DNA of 64,000 nt from Diplolepis rosae. Taxonomy: Eukaryota; Arthropoda; Insecta; Hymenoptera; Diplolepididae. The notes beneath the pieces were generated by a model. That model was given only the letters and a program-made list of their open reading frames with translations. It made no database searches and was not told where the DNA came from. Below are positions 1-11,070 of this stretch, piece after piece (the stretch's first letter is position 1; each line of letters starts with the position of its first letter). Both the position numbers and the translations under genes were made by a program. The DNA is taken from the NCBI GenBank assembly GCA_030998225.1, contig JAPYXD010000553.1, forward strand, positions 4,154,001 through 4,218,000. The letters are read 5' to 3'.

Positions 1-95
1 TATATGTATCATTGATTCTGTTCATTAATAATTTTAATGCGCCTCCGGCGCGGTAACTCGTTTTTCCGTTACAGGTGAGAGTAACGGAATTCATT

Positions 96-440
96 TATTT
101 ATTTATTTCTTTTTTTATGAATGTGAATAGATAAATCTTGTCAATCGAACATTAGTCAGTTTTAAGAATTTTCCTTGAGGACTTTGTTACCGGAATCTCT
201 CAAGCATCGAGTTCAACTGTTTTAAAAACCGACTCCGTACATGTGGCTTTGCTGACTGATTAAATTTTTTAAAGGCTATCCTGAGAGGTTCTTTTCCTTC
301 TTGGAGAAGACAATTGTCCTATAACTAGTAGAGAAATTAGAGACGGTTGTAGTGATTCTGACAAGTGGAGGCAAGCGTGTATTTTTAAACGTGAAATGTT
401 TAGTATATCGGCTTTTCAGACAATCCTTTTTAGATTGAAC
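96..440 (-). mobile_element. Penelope-like element repeat fragment
   Basis: This piece matches other copies in the window near 12400-12700, 12840-13130, 14330-14670, 15750-16030 and 53300-53590. Shared blocks include GACTTTGTTACCGGA, the run before CCGACTC, and AATTGTCCTATA. At 52.9-53.6 kb the same repeat lies next to a GIY-YIG fragment read from the minus strand, so I assign it to the LTR-like part of a PLE with coding strand minus. It interrupts a family X element whose 5' piece is at 36-95. It has no coding capacity of its own. Confidence 0.55.
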
Positions 441-856
441 AGAGCAGAATCTTCTTCTTATTCTTCTTCTTCTTCGTACAGCGTTAGCACCCTACTGACA
501 AAGCCTTGTACATTTGAACTGCGCATGCTCTATTACAACAAGCTACTACTACACAAGATAGATAAAATAAAAATGGCTGGGACTAGTCGCGAAATATCAA
601 GTGTAATGACTAGCTCCGCAAACAACTACAATAATAGATTAGATTCGAGTGTACGCATAAAAACTCGTATCCGCATCGGAGTCACATAAAATAGAATACG
701 TGCCAATGCACACAATTCGGGAAATTACGAGACTCGCAACAATGCTCGCAGGAATGATCGCGCCTCGGTTTCGTCTTGGCTTCGATCTCCTGCGAGCATT
801 GTCGCTCGTCACGCAATAAACCTCATTGTGCGCCTAGGCACGTAATATACTATTAT
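441..856 (+). repeat. family X short repeat, copy a
   Basis: Copy of a short dispersed element also seen at 2308-2607, 14671-15118 and 51588-52135. It holds a CTTCTT-rich stretch, GTACAGCGTTAGCACC, a strong stem-loop (arms about 741-757 and 795-812, core CAATGCTCGCAGGA with its complement) and ends in the small palindrome GCGCCTAGGCAC. Its true 5' end (GCGCCTCCGGCGCGG) is at 36-95, split off by the PLE piece. No protein is likely; the open frame across the PLE-X junction is accidental. Element class unknown. Confidence 0.5.
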
Positions 857-862
857 TTCTAA

Positions 863-1543
863 TTATTCTAAATTTTGAAAAATATTTATTGTTATTTGTG
901 ATTATTAACAATTATTTAAATCCAATATTGTCCCCATATTAACGAAAAGAACAATGTAATGTAAACATTTTTTATTTCTTAAAATTCTTATAAACTAGAA
1001 CATTAACTAAGAATGGAAGGAAATGAAATAAAGGAAACATGTTCTTGGATCAAAGAACATATAAGAGAGCTCTACTTAAGCACCACCTTTGTGCGTGGCC
1101 TATTCGGTCCTGCCTCAACGAAGGAGGCGAGCAACAAACCGGCCGAGAACCATGATCGTCGATTAAAATTCAACTCAGATACGATTGAACATTTTTAATC
1201 GTATCTCGGGTACCCATGAATATTTTTGAAGTTTTCTTGGCTTAAATCAAAGATAAGATTTTAGACTTTATGTCGTATAATTTTCAGATTTCGAGAAAAT
1301 TTTCCCTAGGTCATGCTAAAGGTTGAAGTTGAGGTGGAGAATTTGAGAAAATCTTGAATTTTTTTTAAACTCCTCACGTGCTGTATTATGTTCAGAAAGT
1401 CAAAAAAATATTTGTTGAGCATGACCAGACGTGGAATTTCATAAGCTTTCCAACTATTTTTAAAAAAATGCCCTATCTCTTTTGTTCACTGAGATATCGT
1501 GGTTTAAAGTCAGCAGTGATTTTTAATAGCGCTCACAAGCACC
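863..1543. other. no gene seen
   Basis: AT-rich sequence between a family X copy and a hAT relic. Short open frames here match no family I recognise. Confidence 0.4.
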
Positions 1544-2065
1544 GTGCGCACAATTTCCGACGGTAGTGTATCTGAGAATGTCGTTGAAAACGAGTTACTG
1601 ATAAGCGAAATTTGCCAAAACTTTTTGTATTTTTATATTGAAGCCGCGACTCAAATTCTTTCTCGACTACATTATATTCGCGATGATTTTTTAATAAATA
1701 TGTCTGTCTTTGACGCTAGACAAGCTATCATCGACAGCGACAGAGACAGCAGTTTCGATGAAGTTTGCTATTACGCGATAAAAACCAAACTCAAAGACTT
1801 CGACAAGGCTGCAATGAAATCCGAATGGCGGCTCATTTATCGAGATTTTTCTTCCAAACCGGAACTTGATATGCACCCTTTTGATGAAATGTAGAGAACA
1901 ATCTTATCTACTGAAGACGCGAAAGGAGAAGTCAAATATCCCCAACTGAGAACTTTGGTTGGGTATATTCGCTCTTTACCTAATTCGAATGCCGCTGCAG
2001 AGAGATCGTTTTCCATGTTTTCCGACATTTGTTCGAAAAAACGAAATAGATTGTCAAACGGATAG
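1544..2065 (+). pseudogene. hAT transposase C-terminal relic (dimerisation region)
   Basis: The frame reads through one in-frame TAG (1892-1894) to a terminal TAG at 2063. The C-terminal part holds the hAT dimerisation signature, visible as YPQLRTLVGYIRSLPNSNAA followed by AERSFSMFSDICSKKRNRL, typical of insect hAT transposases. Upstream, FYIEAATQILSRL and the following ~90 residues fit the stretch preceding the hATC domain. The BED finger and the first two catalytic blocks are absent, so this is a 5'-truncated fragment. I see no terminal inverted repeats. The family call is strong; activity is excluded by truncation and the stop. Confidence 0.75.
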
Positions 2066-2307
2066 CATCAATACTATTGCTGTTGTTAAAGAATCCGCAA
2101 ATTCGCTAAAAAAACCCTCGACCAATTGAATTTTAGATGATCAGTTGTCCTTAACGTCGTCGAAGAATTTGTACGAGCCAACAAAAAAAAAGAAAAAAAG
2201 AGACCGCATCACAATTGCATGCAGGCAGTGACGAAAAAGCGATTCAATGAGAATCTTTTTTTCTATGCACATGCCCTTCTGAACTGATAGACTCAGAATG
2301 GTATTTT

Positions 2308-2607
2308 ATGTGCCACCGGCGCGCAAACTCGTTTTGTCGCTAAAGTTAATAGTAGCGCAATGTAGTAAATTGCGCTACAGAAGAATGAGATGTAAAAATT
2401 GAATTGCGCATGCGCCTATAGCCATGCAACGGAGCACAATCTTCTTCGTAATCTTCTTCTTCTTCGTACAGTGTTAGCACCTTACTGACAAAGCCTTGTA
2501 CATTTGAACTGCGCATGCGTCCATTAAAATCCATTACTACTACACAAGATTGATAAAATCAAAATCGTTGGGACTAGGCGTGACATATGAAGTTTAATGA
2601 CTAATTA
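2308..2607 (+). repeat. family X short repeat, copy b (3' truncated)
   Basis: Starts with GTGCCACCGGCGCGC and continues through TTGCGCATGCGCC, the CTTCTT-rich stretch and GTTAGCACCTTACTGAC as in copies a, c and d. It breaks off before the stem-loop found in the other copies. It shows the 5' part that copies a and c lack next to the PLE. Confidence 0.5.
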
Positions 2608-3836
2608 CTTGATTATATTTTTTCTTCCACAGGTTATGGTGGTTTTTTATGCCTTTGAGGCTTTTTCCACCGAGACAATAAATTTATTATTTATAGGGCT
2701 CAATTCTGTTCTTTTTCTCTTTATACCTTTGATATTACAATAAATAATAATAATGATTTACTTGTAAAATAAACAAGTGATATCAGACAAAAATTTTCAC
2801 GATAAAGTATCATTTTGCCGGTAAAATAAAGCAATTCCAGCTCGCAAATATACATTGCAAGCATGATTTAGATATTTTTGTCGCAATAATTTGGCTGTAA
2901 CAATTAGATTCGATATCCTATTAATTATTTATATTCTTTAGATACTTTAATATCTATTTTTATTGAGAATAGAATTAATTGAGTTATTTGTTTTCAGATT
3001 TAAAATATTAATTAAACGAATACTTACCTTTTCTTTTTCTTTCTAAATATAAAAATTAAAAAATGATAAAGATTAGACGATTAAAATAAATTCTTTTCTT
3101 CCGAAAACCTCAAAAAGGGAAAGGAATCGTAGACTTTCTTTAAGCAAAGGATTTTGAATTTTAACCATTTTTTCGTATTTTACATAAAAACCAATACCTT
3201 CACATATAAAAAGAATGTAAAAAATTGAAAATTGATTAAAAATTTTTGTCTGTAGGTGATTTTGAATAATAAATTTTCAATTCAGCCCATTGTGTGCCGT
3301 CAAAAATGAGATTACAGTAAAAAACATGCAATTACGCTTTAAGAATTTCTATTATTATGACTCATGATGTCATATACGAAATAGGAGAGATCGTTATTCA
3401 TAAGAAAAGTTTAAACATTCGAAAATTATCTATTTGAAAACTTTTAATAATAACTTGGAACTTTTTTTATGTAAGTACACTGAAAGAAATGGGTCGGGAG
3501 TTTTAGCCATTCGGTTGAAGGTTGGGAATTTATAATTGTATTTATAAAATAATATGTCTCTCTGAACAACGCAGGATGTTTAATACAGAAATCAAAATAT
3601 TGTAAGTGAAACTGGTCGAATCAGAAATATAATATGGGAAGGCGAACAATACATTTTTCCATAGCAACCAATAATATGGTTGATTCGTTCATATTTATTC
3701 AGTTATAATCGGATGGTTAAAATACAAATCTCATATTGCTGTATCTATGCCAGCAATAAGGTAAGGTTATATTAATCATAAATAATATAAAATCTTTCAT
3801 ATATTTATTTCAGGTGAATGCTTTTCAAATACTCAA
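2608..3836. other. no gene seen; dispersed AT-rich repeat pieces
   Basis: No coding signal. The block at about 3100-3250 (AATCGTAGACTTT, ACATAAAAACCAATACCTTC) resembles blocks at 23.6-24.3 kb and 24.85-24.95 kb, so it is part of a dispersed non-coding repeat. Confidence 0.4.
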
Positions 3837-3840
3837 TTAA

Positions 3841-4118
3841 CCATAACTTCTACAAAAGTTATCCAAATTAATTTTTTTATGGAGGTCTTAGAAACTTTTT
3901 CCCATCAGCTTTACGCTGAAATCAATGGTATTTATAATCAATGGTATGGTATTTTTGAGTTTTTCTCCAAGTGCGGCCGTTAATTTTCTTTCCAAAATTA
4001 TGTTTGAAAAAAAGCTTGACTTTTTCCCTTTGAAATGATCCGTGGTCGAAAGTGGGGCGAAAGAAATTGGTGGACATATATAACACTTCTTGCGCGCAGT
4101 TTCTGCATCGCAGTGCAG
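3841..4118 (+). repeat. left terminal inverted repeat of the TTAA element
   Basis: Matches the complement of 10066-10351 over most of its length, with shared blocks such as AATTTTTTTATGGAGGTC, GAGTTTTTCTCCAAGTGC and GGCGAAAGAAATT. It carries a small internal duplication near 3940-3955 absent from the right arm. Confidence 0.75.
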
Positions 4119-4339
4119 CTAGGCGCCACGATCACGACGTACCGTCCATTGGGAACTTATTTAATTGTACTTTGTATAGTTTGTTCATAAAACTTTTATT
4201 TATGGTTGGTACGAAATTTAAAATAAAAATGAAGTTGTAATTCGGGGTGATTTTTTAGTGTGAGTCCCCTCGCCTCTCACATCGAAAATTGAGTCAAATA
4301 ATTTGCTTATTACAGTGTATGTGCACTTCTCTTTCTTCT

Positions 4340-6061
4340 TTACCTCACGGTTTTTTTCGGGAAAACATCACATTCCAATGATGACGAATATTTACTCAAC
4401 ATGAGAGTTAATTCAGCAGAGGTAACGAGAGAGTGATAATTTTGTGTACCAGGCACTGTGTTTACTGATGCAAATCTTCTCTTAAGTTCTTGAGCTGTGA
4501 TGGCGTGATTTTCTTTGCGACTAAAGAATACTAAAGTTTCAACTAAATTTTTCTTTTCCCATTGATACAAGGAATCAGCAGTCAAAATCAGATCTTTAGA
4601 TGGCGCTTGTAGGCTATCACGCGTTGCGAGTCTTTTTAAATTTCCCTCAATACCATCACAAGGGCCTTTTCCGTGCGCCGTTGCATGGAAATGCCACTCG
4701 GCTGGAATACCAAAATCCATTTCATGGTGGAGCAAATTGATGAAGTTATATTTATTTTTGAAATGCTAGGCGACTCCGTCTGTAAAATAAATCATTCTTC
4801 TGGGTTGAAAATTCTCTTCCAAATAGTGAGTAATAATTTTTTGAAATTCGTACACAGCAATTGTGTCATGAGTCAAACAGTCTGATAACATAGCAAGACT
4901 GCGGTGCTTTAGAATGTTGTCCTCTTTATAATAAATTACCACTGTAAAAATGGTAGATTGATCACAAAGGATAAGAAATTCTCCTTCTTTCAGTGTGTCC
5001 TTAAGCTTTTTAAAGGAATACGACTGTTGTTTGGCTGTAAAAGAGTGAGGTCTAAGCTTAAGCAAGCGTTCGCAAATTTGTTCAGCAAAATCTTCTGCGT
5101 CTGTTATTTCCGTTCGTAACGTACTTCTGTCAGTTTGTTGTCAAGTCTGGAATTCTACTCTGTTAATACACTCGTCTGTGAGAACTGATGTTATAAAGTC
5201 CTTAAGTGCGCTTGTACCAGGACACGCTGTGCATTCATTCAAGTAGCATTCTGAAGTCGGAACGATACACATAATCCTGTTCATAGCATCATGATAAGTC
5301 TTAATTGCGGAAAAATTTTCGCAGGTTGATTCTCTTAAATCTACAGCATCTAGCATTAGATTAACGTTTTCATGATGGACACAAACACGAACAGTATGCG
5401 TACCACTGACTCCAGCGAGTATGCAATTTCGGGGTCTAAGCTGAGAGAATTTTGATAAGCAAATTTCAACTGTAGGATGCTGAGCCTTCAAATTTGCATC
5501 TATATCAGAAAGATTGCACAGAATTAACTTTTTTTGAACGTCCTCACGGGAGCCATCATCTTTTTTTTAGGGAAACGAAATCTTTCATGCTAGGCATCAT
5601 ACGACTATTCTCATCATCAAGGTAAAATTTTTTGATCAAATTTTCAATCTCGGAATCTAAAATTTTACCTTTTTTTAAATTAGGAGAAGTTAAAATACCA
5701 TTCACAGCTACTACTTTCTTAGCCTTTCTAGTTTGGCACTCAGAAGCACCAAATTTTTCAGCCAATCTTTTGGGGCCCCAAGATTTCGGAGCAAGAGTTA
5801 AAAGTAACATTTTTTCTGAATTACTTGCAGATTTTTGAAATTTTTCTTTTATTTGTTCAAGAACCTCCATTCTGGCGTAATGATTTTCATCAGGTCAATC
5901 AGTTTTAGATTTTTCAAACTTGGATGTCGAAGGATCGGCAAAGATATCGTCGTCTTCCATTAAAATATCATTCTCGAGAATAGGAGGTAAATTATCGTTG
6001 ATCACTGAAGCATCTTCAATTGTTGGATCAGTATGACAATACAAAGAGGATAGCAATGCAA
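4340..6061 (-). pseudogene. transposase-like gene of the TTAA element (degraded)
   Basis: Read on the minus strand the frame runs from the LINE junction to the last stop at 4340. It is broken by stops at 5895-5897, 5141-5143 and 4766-4768 and by a frameshift between 5556 and 5491. Recognisable blocks in order are an acidic N-terminal stretch, FYLDDENSRMMPSMKDFVSL, LRPRNCILAGVSGTHTV, LTHDTIAVYEFQK, YFTDGVA and HATAHGKGPCDGIEGNLKR. I recall these blocks from uncharacterised insect and cnidarian proteins that look transposon-encoded. The two conserved Asp-containing blocks (FTDG and HGKGPCDG) could be part of a DDE-type site, but this is inference. The N-terminus was cut by the LINE. Between the stops the sequence is well preserved, so decay is moderate. 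Confidence 0.6.
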
Positions 6062-6062
6062 G

Positions 6063-6719
6063 TTGAGAAGCGACCAGTGGTGCCGCAGCTGCCCAATTTC
6101 CGGTTGGGTGGCCCCCAAGAGACGCAAGGGCTCTAAGGACACCCTCCCGGAAGGGATGAAGAGTTCGAAGAGACCTAAGCCGGTGCGCCTGCCAGAAAAT
6201 ATGGAGCTGCCAGGAGTCGAGCTTTCGGCTGCTCAGAGAACTAACCCTCTGATGGTGATAGTGGCGGATGCCGGTTACCCGGAGTCAGTCCTGTCGCCAG
6301 AGCAGTTCAAGCTCTTTAGAGAGGCCACGTTGCACGCCCTGGACAGAGAACCGGTCAGCAATTGGCCGAGATTCGAGACCTCCTTTTGTAGGGGAGGAGT
6401 TTTTATTTTTGTGGCGTCAAACCGAGAGGACAAAGCATGGCTTACCAAAACCGGCCCGGCTGTCGTTCTACGTCGTCTGGAGGGGTTAAACCCCTCGCTG
6501 AAAACAGCATCCTGGTGTATTGTCAGGCATGAGAGACCTCAGGAGGCTAACGAGACGCGGGGATTACAACACCTCCTAGTCGTTCAGGTCACTAAGTGTC
6601 AGGCGAGAGCCTTAGCAGGCCTTAACGACAGGTCCTTCTATCATCTCGGGCAGATTGCCTTTAATGTAATTGGCCGAGAGCAGGAGGAGCCTGGCATGGA
6701 AACAAAGAGGCCAGAGTAG
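6063..6719 (+). CDS. LINE ORF1-like protein (about 218 codons)
   Basis: Open frame directly ahead of ORF2. The segment PESVLSPEQFKLFREATLHA through FIFVASNREDKAWLTKTG resembles the DUF4780/RRM-like ORF1 domain seen in insect LINEs, in which ORF1 proteins bind the element RNA. A basic stretch (PKRRKGSKDTLPEGMKSSKR) precedes it. No zinc knuckles are visible. The frame is open, but the linked ORF2 is dead and the 5' end of the element is uncertain, so the true start is unknown. Confidence 0.5.
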   Translation: MRSDQWCRSCPISGWVAPKRRKGSKDTLPEGMKSSKRPKPVRLPENMELPGVELSAAQRTNPLMVIVADAGYPESVLSPEQFKLFREATLHALDREPVSNWPRFETSFCRGGVFIFVASNREDKAWLTKTGPAVVLRRLEGLNPSLKTASWCIVRHERPQEANETRGLQHLLVVQVTKCQARALAGLNDRSFYHLGQIAFNVIGREQEEPGMETKRPE

Positions 6720-9625
6720 CCCTAAATGGCTGCATCCAGCTTAACCATCATCCAAATTAACTTGTATCACAGCAAAAGCGCTTCTGCGGTTCTGCAGAAA
6801 AACATAGCTTTGATGCACACAGGCATCTTCCTTATCCAAGAACCTTGGATAAACAAGGATGCCATAAGGGGATTAGGGGGAGCCGGCATTTATTGTTACA
6901 GGTGCCCCGAGGCACCCAACCCGAGGACATGCATTCTGGAGAAGAACGTCAACATTGTCCTACTACTGGATCTTTGCTCCAGAGATCTCATGGTGTCTTC
7001 AGTCGACCTGATAGGAATGTACGAACTGGAATCTTACGCACCTTCTGGCCCTACTTGGGCCAGAAATCCGAGACAAACAAACTAGGAATGCTACTCCACA
7101 GACGTACAAGCTGCACTCCACGGAACAAACATGGAAATTTTTATTACTTATTATTATTATTTAATTATTACTGCGTATGAACACAACTGCTCACCTTCGA
7201 AAATCACGAAGGCGCGGGCGACTCACTGGTGAAATAGGAAGCTTGAGAAACTTCATAAAGAAACCAGAGAAAGGCTCAGACGGGCCAAAAAAGGCATTAC
7301 GGAAGAACTATGGAACTTGTCCAAAGCAACTAGGGATGCATATAGGAAAGAAATCAGGGAGGCCAAAGGTAAGAGCTGGACCTCCTTCTGTTCAAACTTA
7401 GAGAAGGGAGCGGAGGCGGCAAGGCTGAACAGGCTAATGGCCCGCAACCCGGGAGCTATGTTAAGCACTCTACGACTGCCGGACGGGACGTACTCAGAGT
7501 CGGACGAGGAGACCCTGAACCTCCTGACGGTGGCGCACTTCCCGGGCTTTAAGGACCCGACTGAGGTGGGGAGGTATTCTCAGAAGGACCGACCGCTGCC
7601 TGCGACCCAATTGGGAATACGTGGGCGGCTGGTCTATGAGGTTGCCTCCCCAGCCAGGGTTAGTTGGGCCTTGAAGTCTATTAACCCTTTTAAGTCCCCA
7701 GGTCCAGATGGCATTTACCCGGTCCTCCTGCAGAGGGCTGGGAACCCCATCATAGGGCCGCTAGTGAGAGTTGCTAAGGCCATTCTGACTCTGGGTTATG
7801 TCCGCAAGGCTTGGAGAGGAACAAGGATAATATTTATACCTAAAGCAGGCAAGAACGGATGGACGTCTCCAAAGGATTTTCGACCAATCAGCCTTACCTC
7901 CTTCGTACTAAAAACGGTGGAGAGACTCGTGGAGAGATTTATCCGCGACAAGATTCTGACGGCAAAACCGCTACATAGGGATCAGCATGCCTACAGGGCT
8001 GTCGCTCGACTGAAACAGCCCTGAGCAAAACAGTGAATCTAATTGAGGACCAACTGAACCTTAAAGGATTCGCTATTGGAACATTCATGGATATTGAGGG
8101 TGCCTTTAACCACACATCCAGTGAAGTGATCAGGAGAGCTATGATTAGACAAGGAGTCCCCATAGCTGTCGTTGACTGAACCTGCCATATGCTAGGAAAC
8201 AGGAATATAACGATAACCATAGGAAATACCACCCTTCGAGGGATTTTTGAGTGAGGGTGCCCGCAGGGAGGAGTACTATCTCCCCTGCTGTGGAATCTTG
8301 TGGTGGATGAACTATTGCATCTACTTACCGACCAGGGATGTCACCCCATTGGATATGCTCATGACATCCTAGTCATAGTACGCGGAATGTATTTGGATGC
8401 ACTAATGGGCGTAATGCAACAGACGCTAAAAGTTGTAGACGCCTGGTGCCAAACAACAGGACTCTGAGTGAACCCAGGCAAAACTGACGTAGTCATTTTT
8501 ATCAGGCGGTACAAGTGGAATACAACTAGAACACTGGTACTTAAAGCGCAGCATCTAGAAATCTCCAAGCGTGCTGAATATCTAGGAGTTATCTTGGACA
8601 ATAAGCTAACTTGCAAAGAAAACTTCGAAAATAAGTGCTACAAGTTTATAACAACTCTCTGGCTCTGCAGAAGAGCTATTAGAAGCAATTGGGGCCTGAA
8701 ACCTGACACACTTCTGTGGATCTTTACAGTGATTATGCGACCCAGGCTAACCTATGCGTCAATAGTCTCGTGGAGCAGAGTCAAGCAGAAGACGGCAATG
8801 GCCAGGTTGGAAAGACACAGAGGGCTGATCCTTAGAGGGATCACTGGTGCCTCGAGGTCTTCACCTACAATGGCGTTGGGAGCGCTAACGGGGCAAGAAC
8901 CCCTGCACCTAACCATTACAGCCGAGGCTAGCAAGGCAGCCTGGAGAAGTGACGAAAACTCTGTTACAGTGATCTCAAAGAAACTGAGAGCCACAGTCGA
9001 CATCGCGAAGAGACCGGTAGGTAAGTTAGTGACTACCTCGACGCTGGACTGGGGATGCCACGTAGCATTGAACAAACTAGCGGAAAACAACCAAGTCATA
9101 GTCCACTGAATCCCTGGACACAAGGATATCATGGGAAATGAGACAGTGGATAGACTAGCCAAGCTAGCGTCAAAACAAAACCCAACTGGTCTAGAACCAG
9201 TAATAGGTGTTTCAAATAGGTTGGTCACAGAAGACATCAACAAGTGGCTGGCCGAGAAACACCAGGAAGAGTGGCATAAACCTACGGCATGCAAGCAAGC
9301 CAAAACCCTCATGGGGGAGCATCTAAACCCCAAACGAGCTGCAGACATACGCAGACTTAGTAGAACCGAGGTAAAGACCATAACAGAAGTGTTTATTAGG
9401 CACGGCAACCTCGCTTATCACAGACATAAGATAGGGCTTGCAGAAAGTCCTCTTTGTCGATTATGTGGGGAAGACAACGAAACTTCCACCCATATACCCT
9501 GCGATGGTCCAGAAATCAGGGACAAACGCCAGATTCTCACTGGCTACGCCTACATAGACGTAGCCGTGACTCAAACCAAAAACGTGGCCCAGGTCCTTGC
9601 TATAATAATAATAATAATAATAAAA
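6063..9625 (+). mobile_element. non-LTR retrotransposon (LINE), I/LOA/R1 group
   Basis: Two-ORF LINE with an ORF1 (6063-6719) and an ORF2 with endonuclease, reverse transcriptase, RNase H-like and C-terminal Cys/His regions. It ends in a short TAA-repeat tail at about 9600-9622, as in several LINE clades. GC content is clearly higher than in its surroundings. It interrupts the transposase of the TTAA element, so it inserted later. No clear target duplication was found; a 6-bp match (AGTATG at 6032 and 9625) is too weak to claim. Confidence 0.8.
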
Positions 9626-9640
9626 GTATGTCTATTTTGA
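6726..9640 (+). pseudogene. LINE ORF2: endonuclease-RT-RNase H, degraded
   Basis: The endonuclease part starts at 6726 (LTIIQINLYHSKSASAVLQK, IQEPWINK) but is cut short near 7085. RT blocks follow at about 7560-8500: SPGPDGIYPVLLQ, FRPISLTSFVLKTVERLVE, FMDIEGAFNH and GCPQGGVLSPLLWNLVVDE. The catalytic YADD box is YAHD here (8354-8365), which removes one essential Asp. Stops occur near 8177, 8250 and 8465 with a frameshift near 8000. An RNase H-like part (IPGHKDIMGNETVDRLAKLA) and a C-terminal CRLCGEDNETSTHIPC motif follow, placing it with RNase H-bearing I/LOA/R1-type LINEs. Confidence 0.8.
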
Positions 9641-10065
9641 ATAACGAGAAAAGTAAATGAGAATAAATAATATACGGGAAAGTACAAACCTGCAGTATTA
9701 TGACGTCGAAATAAGCCGAAGGTAAATCGCATAAAAGCAGTTTCTGATCGAAAAATAATTGGCAATTATAATAACTGACAATGAGTTTGGTTGTGAGAAA
9801 GGTATCGAGACATCCATCTGGTGGTCAAATATGGGTACTCATTTTTTCGGCGGGTTTTTTAAATTCCCTCTAAAGTCTTAAAAATGAAGTATCGACATAA
9901 AAGTGGATTCTACTTGTCCAATAAATAATAAAAATTATTATCCGTGAAATAATTTATAACGATAATAATTATATGGTTAAAAAATGCAGTTTGTAGTCGA
10001 TTATTTGTAGTCGACTAGAAACCGTACATTCTGAATATGAAGCATGGGCGCTTGCGAGGCAGAAG

Positions 10066-10351
10066 CCGCGCGCAAGGAGTGTTATCTATCTCCACTAATT
10101 TCTTTCGCCTCACTTTCGACCATGGCTCATTTTGAAGGGAAAAAATCAAGCTTTTTTTTTAAACATAATTTTGGAAAGAAAATTAACGGCCGCACTTGGA
10201 GAAAAACTCAAAAATATATTTGAAATTGCAAACTGAAGCTCAAATAATTTTTTTAATCTAAAACCATTGCCTTCGGCGATTAGCTGATGAAAAAAAGTTT
10301 CTAAGACCTCCATAAAAAAATTAATTTGGATAGCTTTTGTAGAAGTTATGG
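10066..10351 (-). repeat. right terminal inverted repeat of the TTAA element
   Basis: Complement of the left arm at 3841-4118. It ends in GAAGTTATGG followed by TTAA. Confidence 0.75.
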
Positions 10352-10355
10352 TTAA

Positions 10356-11066
10356 TGGGGTATTCTCATCAAACGGTTTCAGAAAATTGATTTTTTTTTT
10401 TCATTTTTTCAAAGATTAGGGATCTAAGAACGATTCAAAGATGTACGACTTGTTTTACTATGGCAATTACGTCAAGAAAGTTAAACTCAATTTGTCGCTT
10501 TTTTCCATTGGCAACTTTAAACGCGTTTTTCTTAAAACTACTTTTTCCAAACTGGTTCCCACGATTTCTGAGAAACTAGTTGACGGATTTTGATAAAATT
10601 TTTTTTGAATGTGTGAAAATGTACTTGCTATTGTTTGACGGACGTTTCTTCCCCTATTGTTTATAAAAAATGTTTAATGAATTTTGAAAGATAAAAAAAA
10701 AGGGGGAAAAAAACGATTTACTTTCTGTAGCCCGCCATTTTGAAAATTGTTATGATAAAAAAAAAAGCCTCCGTCAGACAATAACTACACTACCATAGAT
10801 TAAGAAAATTATTTACTCTTGTGTTTCAGACCAGCCATTTTTGAGATTTGGTGGGAACCATCAACCAACTTTTTTTGAAAGGCCTATGTTCGCAAGGGTG
10901 CAGTAGCTAAACCGTGCAAATTTTTTCATACAAGTTTTCTGAATTTTGTAGTCTAAGTGTTAATACAATTTTTAAAAGAAACCGCATTAAAAAATTAATT
11001 ATAGTTTTCTCATAGTGAAATTCCAAAAAACGCTTCGAAATACGGCCAATCCATGAGAACACCCCC
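10356..11066. mobile_element. TTAA-flanked MITE (711 bp)
   Basis: Begins GGGGTATTCTCATC (after one T) and ends with the near-complement ATGAGAACACCCCC, flanked by TTAA at 10352-10355 and 11067-11070. No coding frame of note. Its left TTAA is also the right target copy of the larger TTAA element, so it inserted exactly into that copy. Termini are short (about 13-14 bp) and differ from those of the larger element. Confidence 0.65.
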
Positions 11067-11070
11067 TTAA

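Larger units (their letters stand above)
3837..10355 (-). mobile_element. TTAA-flanked DNA transposon with long inverted ends, split by a LINE
   Basis: Both ends are CCATAACTTCTAC (at 3841) and its complement (ending 10351), directly flanked by TTAA at 3837-3840 and 10352-10355. Inverted similarity continues for about 280 bp. The element holds one decayed transposase-like gene on the minus strand (4340-6061) and a 3.6-kb LINE (about 6063-9625). Without the LINE it would be about 2.9 kb. TTAA duplications are typical of the Kolobok and piggyBac superfamilies. The encoded protein does not look like piggyBac to me, so a Kolobok-like origin is the better guess, but the superfamily is unproven. 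Confidence 0.75.

Noticed and set aside
396..689. 97-codon open frame conserved with 14626-14919
   Set aside because: It crosses the PLE-to-family-X junction. Conservation reflects the duplicated DNA, and the other X copies do not keep the frame.
6032..9630. AGTATG on both sides of the LINE as a target duplication
   Set aside because: Only 6 bp, and the 5' boundary of the LINE is uncertain; likely chance.
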